NCBI GenBank assembly: GCA_037833965.1
Contig: AP031351.1
Location: 5,902,501-5,966,500 of the forward strand
Direction: 5' to 3'
Length of the DNA: 64,000 nucleotides
DNA from: Marchantia polymorpha subsp. ruderalis
Taxonomy: Eukaryota; Streptophyta; Marchantiopsida; Marchantiales; Marchantiaceae
Shown one piece after another: positions 11,092 to 22,529 of this stretch (within the stretch, counting starts at the first letter, position 1; each line of letters starts with the position of its first letter). The translations under genes were made by a program, and so were the position numbers. The notes below the pieces were generated by a model. That model did no database searches. It was not told where the DNA came from and saw only the letters and a program-made list of their open reading frames with translations.

Positions 11092-14000
11092 GCGGAAAAT
11101 GGCGATAGTAGTTGCTGAGATTTAGTTTTTGCAACCGAGTAGAGCGTTCTTGCGTAGTCCGTTGCTGGAGCGGTCCTGATTTGTCGGACTGAGATCCATA
11201 CATACATCGGTTCGCTTGTGGGACGTTCTGGAGAGGTCGTTGAGTGTAGTCAGGTGCATCCAAGTGTCCATATCTCGGGAACAAAGCCGTTCCATGCCAA
11301 CCACAGAACTCTTCGGAGTTCTCCTGCGGAGATTCTAGACGAACTTGTCGAACCGATGCCTTGTAAACGAGGCTGCAGTTAGGTCAAAGGACAGTGACAC
11401 AGTCTCACATTTCTCGGCAAGTTACGAAGTAAAGGAGTAGAAACTCAGAGGCAGACGGAGCAACCCCGGCCAGTATCTACTTTGAACACCCTTCCACGCG
11501 TGCAGGATTTATTTGAGCCTGCAATCTTCGGGGTTGCTTGGATCCAGAGTTCAGTGATGGATTAGATCCTGTTATGTACAATGCTGTAGCTCAGTCGGAG
11601 CTGCATGCCTTTAGCTTGAAGGCTCTGAGAAGGGCCAGATGCTTTTATGAGAGGACGAGCAGTTTATACAAAGCAGCTGCTTTCTGGCCCACTTTGGGCT
11701 TCATCGTTGTGTAGCTCACGTGTTACGATGGTATTTGTTAAGGGTTCTGAAGTGTGAAGATTGGTAAGGTTCTAGATGAGGATTGTCTCCTTGTTAAAGA
11801 AAAGTTCCACACGGCTGTAAACATGATGCGTGCATGACAGCACGAATGTCCCGGTATTGTCTTGCTTATCCTCGGCTTTTTCAAGACTTCTACTCAGTCT
11901 GGACGGCCCTGCATATAGAGTCTATAAGCAATCACCGTACCAAGAACCTGCACGTCTGCTAGTCTCCGCCCTTTCCTATGTAATTGCTTTTCTGTTCATC
12001 ACAACGCTATCTTCTTGCAATACGGGGAATCGGTATAGAAAGACTTTAAAAACCGTAGGTTCCCAATTCTAAAAGAATTCCTGCCAAGTAATAAGAAGTA
12101 CGGTCCCATACGCCCATTGGAAGCGTCTTTCTCGTTCACAATCTCGTGCCAAATCCACTGTAATGGAATTCACTATCAGTAAGTCAATGTAAGCATGAGC
12201 TGTATGTAAGTGATCGACTTTTGTGGATACTGTTGGAATCGGCCACGAAGGAAGTGATTTTGTGCACCGTCAACCAAGGATATGTGGGAGATGTATTATG
12301 CACATCGCACGGTAGTGTTGGAGATGATGTCGAGAATCCACCATCTCACTGTCGATTTCTCTTTTCTCTTACCGTCTACCTAACTGCCTTGCTGCCATTT
12401 TACCCTACTGCCGATAGACCGGCGAAGCGTTACCTGTGGCAAGATGCTGTGGCGGTGTCTCTTATCGGAAATCTCCCAACTCTGTTCTGAGAGCGTCGAT
12501 AGTGGGGTTGCAAAGTGGTGATGCTTTTCCATGAATCGACCTCCCAGTTGCACCTTCCTAGACGAACTGACAACAAGCTGAGAGGAAGAGCGCTGCCACG
12601 TGCTGACCCATCAGGCGACCAAGGACGATGCAGTCATTCCCCCTTCGAGTTCAAACCTCTTTCGAACATGAGGATGCTTAATGATTGATGTGAAGGAGAC
12701 CCGAAGATCAGAGCCGAATGAACCGTACCAAGCGGAGGGAAGAATCACCGGCCTGCTACAATCACGGCCTTTTTCAGATTATCTGACCATCGGTGACGGA
12801 GCGTGAGGTCAATTTTCATACAGGTTCGATCTCGCCCTGCCGCACTACTACTTTCCGACCCACCCATTCTACATGAGCAGTATCTACCGGCAAGTGACGA
12901 AACATGCCCCCCACCACACCAACCGCCTCCCCCACACTCCTTCCCCATATTGTATTTCCATACGGCTCATCGGCAGGGAACAGTGGCCTGCAGCCCTTCT
13001 GACAACAGAAAGATGGTACATTGCGGATCATCTCAATGAGGACGAAAACTGGGAAACACGCCAAATGCGATCACAACCGACCTGGTCTTACTTTCTATGG
13101 ATAGAGTCTGATGATCTCTGATGCCGGTGTGATCTCGTCTCCTCACAGAGACAGAGAGATGAGACCTCTTTTCTGAGCTGACGACGAAGAGGCAGGAAAG
13201 AACGCATAAGGAAAGCATTATTCCTGGGACAAGGATTAAGCAGTTCCAGTTCCGGTTGACTGCTCGTGCAAATAACAGTACGGTTGATAACACAGCGGTG
13301 CAGTTGTCGGCAGAGCACTTGTGCGTTTTTCGGTTCAGTGACAGCAATCTTCTTGGATAGTCCACTCAGGCCTCAGGGCTGGCAGGCAGCTCGTGCGAAG
13401 TATAGCAAAATTCCGCATGCGTTGTGAAGTCGATTATGAGGATTCAAGACTAAAGGACAAGATTAGGCTCGAGAATCAACGTGATTGTGTATGCAGTCAA
13501 ACTAAGGCACTATCAAAGGGACAAAAAATGCATGTAACTAATGCATGTCCTGCTGTGAGGAAAGTAGGATAGATCACAAAGAGTCACAATGGTGTGCGTG
13601 GTTTTCATGCACTTTCAGGTGGAGTAAGTGCCAAGTCAGGAAGCGGAATCTCCCGCAGGGAAGGTTAGTCTGCAGAGATGAATGAATGTCTTTTGCTGGT
13701 TGCTTACTGCAAGTTGTGACTGCTGTTCACGAAGTTTTGTCCTTCTCCCTCAATCAATCGCAAATGCTTGAGCGCTGGATCCTCAGGTCGCAAAGTCCTG
13801 TACTTTGGTTCCAGACAGCTCGGACTTATTCGGTTTGTGGTTTGTACTTGTCACGGCGTGCCCTCCTCAGCCTCCTTCGGAAATTTAGGAACATAGTCAC
13901 ACCAGCGATCTCGCCGCTTGTATGAAAGAAGGATGGAATCTGTAAACAATCTGCTTAGAACATTTAGAGGTTTAGAAGTGCACATTTTATTAGCAAATTG

Positions 14001-14795
14001 TAAAGATGTATGCGGATGATGCAAAGGAATCATGTTATTTTGGACATGAATACCATTTTCCTTTCGAGCGTTTTTCTAGAGGTGGGCAGGCAGGCACATG
14101 AAGGGCAGCAAAAGGCATAAATGCATTTTGATGTTCGTCAGGTCTGCATGTGGGTGGTTCGCTCGGTCCCTACAAGGAGTAGGTACAACAGACAGTGACA
14201 TACGAAGGGAGGAGGTATGTACAAAACATGGGATGCAACTGTATGATACACTTCCCGCAAAGGCAGCACTCCCGTGTTGACTAATTCTCTAGGTCAGGGA
14301 CAGAGAGACAGAGAAGACTTTTCAATCATATTCCTAAGCTCACCTCACATCGTATCCACCACATCGCCGCTCCCTTAATAATCTCTGCCTAAAATTGATT
14401 TATAATTGCTCTATTATCGGCAAAGACGTTCGTACCTGCTTGCATGCACTACACCAGTTCAGTGTTTTCTAGTAAACCACCATGTTCACCTTGTCCACTC
14501 TACCTTGCCATACCCCACCCAGGATTTTGGCCTGGTGGGACACCACTCCTGTTTCCACTGTTTCCACCATCGTACGTTGTGAAAGCAACTCGATTTGTTT
14601 TATAACTACCGTATCTGCAAATAGTTTGTCCCATCTGGACTCATGTCAGCTGACAAGAAAATGACTTCACTTCTTGGTAATTTGAAATGACAGTTAATGC
14701 GACACCAAAGTTAACCCATCAATCCAATAGGTCAACACGCAGGCAAGTTTCTTGCTGTGATAGGAGTGGCAAGGGACCTTGCAGCTGTCTTGTGC

Positions 14796-14840
14796 TTCAG
14801 TCATCCGGGATGACTGAATGGGGATGACTCATCCCCATTC
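14796..14840. repeat. Two adjacent, overlapping short hairpins
   Basis: TTCAGTCATCC pairs with GGATGACTGAA around one unpaired base (14796-14818). GAATGGGGAT then pairs with ATCCCCATTC (14816-14840) with a 5-base loop. They share the GAA at the junction, so only one can form fully at a time. Confidence 0.6.
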
Positions 14841-15681
14841 GAATCTTAGATCCTCCAATTATGACTCCGCTGCCAAAAGATCGGGAGTAAAGTGTCCGTA
14901 TCAACGGGGGCTAGACGGTGTGCACAATTAAAGAAAATTAATCTTGCTCTGAAACCATTGTTGGAGAGCTATGAATTGGGCTGTTTAGTCTCTACAGTAT
15001 ACAGGGCTGGTTGCAGTCCATTCCGAGTAAGAAGATGAGTGCAAATGTATCATTTACCAGCTCTGGACCAGCTCCTCTGAACAACAGAATGCAGAAGATT
15101 CTAGAGGATGTTAGGCAGAAACATGCACTCGATGAGCAGATGCTGTATAGAGAGAGCCTGGGAACAGTTTATTAATTCCAGGACATCTTGCCACAACCTA
15201 GTTGCTGACATCGAAGCATATAAAGGGTAATGGGTTCCGAAGGCTACGTTCTCGATGATCGTCTGTTTGGAGTAGATCAGTGGAACAGAAATTGAGCAGT
15301 CAGTAATGCGGTTGCCAATTATTTCACCAGCGCACCAACTTGCCCCGATGAAAAATGACCATCTTGATAACCGAGACAGCTCAACAGTGTCTGTGCTTTC
15401 TGGCTTTGCGTTCTAGGAAATTCGCGGATGTACACCTCCCTCTCAGCCACAATTTACAGCGTGCTAGGGTTTGAGGTTCGGGCATTTTCAGTCAAAGAGC
15501 ACCATCAAATCTTTCACATATCCACTGATTAGACTCCACTTGGACCTTGCTGCGATTTCTGCTGTTTCGGTTTATTACATATGTATCCTTACTTTCTTCT
15601 TCAGAAATGTTGGAATTCTCCAGAAGCCCCTCATCCTCCTCCCGCCTTATCGGAACGATGCTCCACAGCTTTTCATCACTG

Positions 15682-15705
15682 AAGTGGAATCCTTGGATTC
15701 CACTT
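15682..15705. repeat. Short palindromic hairpin
   Basis: AAGTGGAATCC and GGATTCCACTT form an 11-bp perfect stem with a 2-base loop. No role is evident. Confidence 0.55.
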
Positions 15706-16796
15706 TCCGAAACACATGCTTGACCATTTGTGTACGAAACAACGCAGACTGGTCACTTCCTGTCAATATCATACAAGAAATCTCACGATAAACGTCGGCA
15801 TTATCTACGGTGAAACATTTGATTGATTTTCCTCTGGTGGAGGCATCGCAGCGAGAGTAAGGACCCACCGCATCGTCACAATACGATGTAAAGTCGCGGT
15901 GCTTGGAGTGGCCATCCATTCAGACTTTGAAGTGAGCAGAGGCACGAAACACGCTCTTGAGGCATCACAAAAGAGCACACCTTGGTCCCAATGTAGCTAG
16001 TTTTGAGATGTTGGTTCAGTAAATGACTCCGAAGCATCTTCCTCGCAGCCCACGCGAGCAGCTCCGAGGACGAGCTGAGATCCGACACGACACTACGCAC
16101 GCTTCTACCCTCCATCAACACCTGAACGCCATAATCCATCCGTCCACACTAGCGACTCCACACACTCACCTGAGAGTAAACGAGCATGGCAGCGTCACAC
16201 TTACGTGCTCTCACAAAACTCTCTGCACCCACACTCGTCCCAACTACCGTCACCAAACAGACACCACAAGAGCTCGATATTAGCCCCTCCATCACCCTCG
16301 TCCTGCCTTCACTTACTCCCTCCCTCCCTCCCCTCCCCTCCCTAACCAGCACTAAACGCAACAAACAAACAACCCAACACCCACAGTTTGTCAAACTCGA
16401 GAGAAAACGGATGCGTGAACGCCCACCTAAGCACCAATACCAACTCGGCAGTCGATTCGAAAGCACTCTCTGTTTCATTCATTCACAAAATAAACCTCTC
16501 GACCATTTTATTCACAACTCAGTGCAAGGTACAGACACAGCTACAGACACACGCACGCACTCACGCGAGTACTCTGCGTTCGTGTGTTGGTCTCTCTCTC
16601 CCCGTGGGGATCGAGATGTCTTGGAGATGTCTTCGCAGTGGTTGATGTAACATGGAGGTCATCAAGAAGGAAATGGAAAGGAGGAGGATGAGGAGGAGAG
16701 AAAGAAAATGACGACGAGGCCTATCAGGGATATAGTTATCCACAAACATAATAATTATGGACGAGTGCTGCTTAGCTTGAGCCCACACCCACACCC

Positions 16797-17000
16797 CCAC
16801 ACACACACACACACACACATTTCGGTACTGTACTTGCTTTCTCATTCACCAGCTTTCGAAGACCAACCCGAGCACATGTGCCCTGCCCTGCCCTGCCCTG
16901 CCCTCCCTTGCCCTGCCCTGCTGCCCTCCTGCCCTGCTGCCTGCCTGCCCTCGTGCCCTCCTGCCCTGCCCTACCCTGCCCTGCCCTGCTGCCTGCCTGC
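16797..17000. repeat. CA microsatellite followed by a CCCTG minisatellite
   Basis: A (CA)n run at about 16797-16819 is followed at about 16878-17000 by many CCCTG/CCTG units with small variations. The latter creates long spurious open frames on the plus strand. Confidence 0.85.
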
Positions 17001-17961
17001 CATGCATTTCCCTTCTGCTGCTGCGGCGTGTCTTGGACTCTTTTCTCTCTCGCTTTCTTTCTTGGACAACATTAATTCTCTCGTTGCTCCTTTCGCGTCC
17101 CCGCTCGTGGATTCCATCATTTCACCCGCGCATCATTTCTTGTTTTCACCCGCGCCTCCCCTCGCATTTGAATTTGACTTCCCGCACGTTGTCGCGGGCG
17201 TTGGCGCGGGCGCGGGCGGGGCGGGGCGAGGCTTGGCGCTCCTCGGCCTGGTGGAGCCCGAACCCAAACCTGCGAGCTCCGTGAATATAAATATCTATCT
17301 TTCGTTCATTTGGCCGGCCTCGGGTCTTCGATGGATCTTGCAGTCATCATGTCTTCCTGTCCTTCCATGTTTCGCCTCGAGCGTATCTTGGAGAGCACCA
17401 TGCGAGAGATCGATTGCTCGCTCGCTCGCTCTCTCCATTGATTGATTGATTTCGTGATGATGATGGGAGTTGGCATCTACGGTACGTGCAGCACCGCGGA
17501 TTTAGTAATGGTCGAGATGAGTGAATGATGGTGCGTGCTTTCATGTCTCGCTAAATCGCTTGTTGCTTCATGTGGGCTCGACTTCATGGAGACATGAGAG
17601 CTTCAGGCTTGCACTCATTGCATCTCTCAGGTATTGAACTTTCATGATCCTCGACATTGTGATGCCTTTCAATTTGCTCCATTGTTGATGCAAGTGGATT
17701 ACAAGAACTCATGCAAATCATCCGTCGTTCACAATCTGTTTGGTTCGCTGTAAACAATATTTTAATTCTTTGATTTATAAATTAGTAAATGATTTTACAA
17801 GATATACGAGTTGTTAGATGCCATGAACGATATATTTTGAAACATCCGACCCAATATCATAAACATAAATTGACTTTAATCGTTGAAAATCTCTGGTGTT
17901 CAAGTATATATAATTCACTTTTAGTAAAATATAAATGTATACTGCTTCCATCTTAGATAAC

Positions 17962-18441
17962 CAGGCATGGTTGTATTAGGCGACCGTATATACGGTCGCC
18001 TAAATTACCAAAATTATGTAGTAAATTATGTAGTGAGTAGGCGACTAAATTAAGGTGAATGTGATTTGGCGCCTACATGTTATAGCCAATGGGGAGGTGA
18101 AACATTTGCAATATTGACGGATTTTAATTTAATTTCATTTATTTTTTCTCAATTTATAAAAATATTTACTATAAAATAGTCTCAAAAAAATTAAAAAAAA
18201 ATTCAGACCTAGAACTTCAAATTGTTCACACACAAAATTTTAGTAGACTAAAGTGACCTAAATCAAATTTTGTAGAGTTTAAATTGACCGAAATCAACTC
18301 TTTAGTAGACTAAATGTACTTTTTAAGAATAATTAAATAGTCTAAATTAGCGTTTTTTAACAGCCTAAATTAATTTATTTGAGTAGACTAAATTAACCGT
18401 ATTTAGTTAATTTAGGCGAGTAACTATTATAAACATGGCTA
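17962..18441. mobile_element. hAT-type non-autonomous MITE with a 28-bp palindrome
   Basis: An 8-bp duplication TAGATAAC flanks the element exactly (17954-17961 and 18442-18449). The ends are imperfect inverted repeats: CAGGCATGGTTGTA at the left, TAGCCATGTTTATA on the opposite strand at the right. An 8-bp target duplication and a (C/T)AGG-like start are hallmarks of hAT elements. At 480 bp with no coding capacity it is a MITE. Inside are a perfect 28-bp palindrome (17976-18003) and several spaced copies of a GTAGACTAAAT-like motif that end in TTTAGGCGAG near the right terminus. Confidence 0.75.
17976..18003. repeat. Perfect 28-bp palindrome in the hAT-type MITE
   Basis: TTAGGCGACCGTAT is followed directly by its exact reverse complement, with no spacer. 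TTAGGCGA-like words recur near the element's right end, so the palindrome may be a doubled subterminal transposase-binding motif. Confidence 0.9.
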
Positions 18442-21400
18442 TAGATAACTCCTGTGAATAATTTGTTTAATTTATCATTTATTTTAATCCAACCTGTTGT
18501 TATTGTCCATACACATATCGTACAGATAAAACAGGTGTACACACAAATTAATAAACTTCAATCATTATGATGTTCGTTTCGTTTATACGTCGTTTTTATC
18601 ATGATACTTTAGAGATTGACTATCCTATTCTTTATAAAAATAGATTTGTTTTTCATATTTTATTAATGTGGTAGTATATTTTAATATTTTTCACATCCAT
18701 TTTGACTCTATTGTAATGACATTTGGAGCCTGAGATGACATGCATTGACCATGTTAAAGTAAAACATGTGAAGTACACATCAAAATCAGAATCCAAAGAC
18801 TGATCAGTTAAAGAATAGCAAGTTTGTTTTATAGTCTTCATTTATTTCAATTATTTAATCTTTAGTACATGGATAACGAATTTTGCAAATGTCAAAAGTT
18901 CCACAATTATATTATATTTTTGAGTCTTTGATCATTCTTATTTACCGTAAAGCATCCAACTAATTCCGACTATTCAAGTTGTTTTTCTCACATTATCATT
19001 TTCTATTGAACAAAATACATCAATGCTTGTTGACAAAATATAAGTAGCATGGATTTACATTCACTTGTTTATATTTTGATTACATGGACACATGGCATCA
19101 TTATGAGTTACATTCAAGTTTGACTTTGAAAACAAAATAATCAAGATTTTCCTTAAATTGTAAAAGTGAAATATATCATGGAATGTATCATAAATATAAT
19201 ATGTATATATTGAATTTTAATGCATGTATTAAAATTTCCAGGTTATATACAAAGATTTCAAATACATTAAATGTTGATAACCCCGTAAGCTTTCCCTCAT
19301 TTGACTTTGATGTTGCACTCATTAACACATTCTACCATAGAAGAAATCATTATCATAACTAATCTATTGAAAATCATTTGTTTGAAGTTAATTCTAAGAT
19401 GTACATATATGAATGAAACTTAAAAGTCAATCTTTGGATTTCAAATATGTTAAATAAGGAAACCCTTTGTTAAGTTATAAATATTATTCTATAAAATGAA
19501 ATTTATAAAAACGATTGTAATGTATTAAAACTTCAATAATTTGAGAACGTTAAGCATATTAGGATTACTATTTGTTTGTTATCATTTAGCCCATATGTGG
19601 CTTTTTTTAACAGCACAATCTTCAAAAATGATTCAATACATGAAAATAAATTATGTTTTTCATTCAAAGAATTATTAAATGTAATAATAGCACATATTTT
19701 GTGTAAAATTGTAAATGATCATTTAGAATTTCATTCTAAATTTGAAACTGTACACAATTTGTTGTAAATCATAGAATTATTATAGGCTTTAATTTGAAAT
19801 GACTAATGACGAATATAATCACAATTTATATTGTTCAAAAAAGCTATAATTTTAATTAATAGCATGACAGTAGATATTTCAAAACCATCAAAATATTTAT
19901 TAAAATCTAAAAAATAAATCTCATGAGTAATTCTCAAATATATCTAATTAAGTTAAAATATATGAGTATTACCGTTATTATAATTTTACAGTACCTGAAG
20001 TTTACAAAATATATTTTAATAAACTATGAATTCATAATTGAACTTAAAAATTGCAAATTTTATTTTTTACCGTTCTTTCTTATCAAAATTATTCCTTACC
20101 TGAAATCATGACATATTCCATGATAAGTCATCATATATATTGTAGAAATTTATGGTAAAATGAAAATATATTATATTATTCCAAATCTAAGATTACATAT
20201 CCAAAAAATGCATGTTCGCATTATTTGATTATAACTGGAAAGTAATTGTTACGAATTTTTATTTTGTTACTCATGGTAATGTAGTCTATGAAGAATGATG
20301 ATCATTAAATTTAGTTTTTTATAATCTTCATACAATTTGTGAAAAAATTATAGTTTCACATATATATATATATAGTATTTAATTGACAATTATACTGAAT
20401 TAATAATGAGTTAGAGTAAGAACATATAAACTTATCTGTCCATACATACAGATTGTTTTATCTTAGCTTCATTTTCTTAGAAAAATAGATCTTCAGCATT
20501 TCCTTGAATATTCTATAATAGATATATATTTTTACAGCTTGGGTATGAAAATTTTAATTTTAGTTTTATTTAGCATCATGGAGAATCATGAAAAATTTAT
20601 AATAATCATAGGTTCAATATTCAATCATATAGAGGTATTAGATTTAAATATATGTATTTCAAATCATCTTGTTGAATCAAATATAGACTGTACATATACA
20701 CATGTTTAGAAGTAACATATACTGCATGATTCATCCATCTCACGGTAGTAGATAGAGTTCATGTTTGTTGAAATATTCTGAAATAAACTCGTAAATATTG
20801 CGTGGCCACATCATGCATATGTTTCAACCTTGAAATACTGATTTGAAAAATAATTTCAAATAATTACATGTTGAAAGCAATCATGATAATATTAGATGTA
20901 ACTGATAAAATAATGCAAATTAAATTGTAATAGATTTGAATAAATCATTAAAATTAGGATTCAAACAAAATAAATCATCGTGTGTATCTGTATGTCTATT
21001 ACAGTTACACTAATCGATTCCTTTGATATCTTCAAAACTCAAAATGTGATAAATATATTTGTATATAATGGTGGATCTGAGTTCAAAATTGATTTTCAGG
21101 CATCTTAATTTTTATATACATTAGATCAATATGTTACAACATCTCAGAAAAAAAACCTACAGTCTTAACATTTATACCGTAATATCCACTACATGTCAAG
21201 GAAAAAAGAGGGAAATTATTGTAAATATGTGTTGCAGTCAGTCAAATGGTGCACAAAACCTGAATATTTTTACCTAGAATGTAACTTGCTTTTTACCAGA
21301 TTTTGCGGTAATACATTACGAAAAAATTAATTTAGATTTGTATACCTGCTTTTATAATAACCCTATAAGTCCATAGACTGTATGAACACTCATGGGAGAA

Positions 21401-21901
21401 TTTTCACTATATCTTTAATACTTTCATATAATAAATATAATTTAAATTCTGTATGATAAAAACATTAAGTCACATATCAAACCTCAACAGTTAATAACCT
21501 AGGATTGGAATGATTTTATCTCCTCTCATTTTTCATAAAAAATATTTGTAATCGATTGTTGCTTGGAGAACAGGTTTGAACAAAAGTGTGTGTTGAAATT
21601 ATGACCAAGGTTCAATTGATTTTAAGCATTTCAATATCATCATTCAAAGATAGGAAAGCAAATTTAGTTTTAAGTTTTATTATTCAATAGGTTACTTCAT
21701 ATCATAATGTTGTTGAGCAGATAAATTTTAGTACATCATGATCAACACTCAAACGAATTTTTTGAATCATCGATAATTGTAACTTTCATGGTTGAAAAAC
21801 ACTCAACAACTACTTTTTTCAAAGAAGAAAGGTCAAAGAAGTATGTTTTTAGTTTCATATTTATAGACGGTAGTATCAATTCATACACATGAAAGTAAAA
21901 C

Positions 21902-22157
21902 TGTTAATAGTAATTAAAGTCTTGGGTTAAACTCCAATTAATTTCACTCAAGTTAGAGTTAATTTAGGTTTAGACCTGGAGTGGTTCGTATGCGAGACAT
22001 AGTTCTCATTCTACATTTTGTAAGATATGTGAGTAAAGATCTCATTTACCCGTGGACGTAGCCCCAGAGGTGAACCACGTATATAATTGTCGAGCGGAGT
22101 CATGTATGAGGTTCTCAGGACATTATTGGTCTTGTGAATCTGGTGTTTTCAGTTACA
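21902..22157. mobile_element. Probable solo LTR, Ty1/copia type
   Basis: The 256-bp segment begins TGTTAATAG and ends GTTACA. It contains CCCGTGGACGTAG and GAACCACGTA, words I associate with plant copia LTRs. Flanking AAAAC (left) and AAAAA (right) could be a slightly worn 5-bp target duplication. No internal retroelement domains are nearby, so it looks like an old recombined remnant. Confidence 0.5.
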
Positions 22158-22529
22158 AAAAATGTGATATATATATATATATACTAATGTATGGTGGTTG
22201 CTAATGAACAAAAAGCAGAAAGTCATATACGCCACATGTTTCTTGTTTGGGGTGGTAACACACCCGTCTATTAATCATGCAACATTGATAGTTGTACTGT
22301 TTTCATCTTGAAAATCAAAAATCAGTTTTCGAATTTTGGATGTGATACATAATGAACATCAACGAATGAACGATTGCTACAGTTAGTGCTGAATATAAAA
22401 TGTTATTATTTATATTTTAAAAGCATTTGGAAGCTATCTTTCCACCAAACAGAGATCCGAGAGGGGATAGTTGTATTTATCGCGATGCTATTTTAGTAAG
22501 TAATAGACGCCACATGTTTCTTCCCTGGG

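Larger units (their letters stand above)
11092..17640. other. Long mixed-composition stretch with no recognised gene
   Basis: About 6.5 kb of ordinary, non-AT-rich sequence follows the fluoride exporter. No open frame resembles a known protein. Frames above 100 codons at 16.1-17.4 kb arise from low-complexity CA, CCCTG and CT runs. Short hairpins occur at 14796-14839 and 15682-15705. The first few hundred bases are presumably the exporter's 3' UTR. The rest could be non-coding transcripts or regulatory DNA. Confidence 0.4.
17640..22500. other. AT-rich desert
   Basis: The stretch is AT-rich with no recognisable protein coding. It contains the hAT-type MITE (17962-18441), a probable solo LTR (21902-22157) and TA microsatellites (about 20360 and 22170). 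Nothing else could be identified. Confidence 0.5.

Noticed and set aside
11582-11640. tRNA-like D-arm words (GTAGCTCAGTCGG)
   Set aside because: No matching acceptor stem, anticodon arm or T-loop could be placed at the right spacing.
16708-17445. Open frame of 245 codons on the plus strand
   Set aside because: It runs through CA and CCCTG repeats, is open in more than one frame for that reason, and has no conserved motif.
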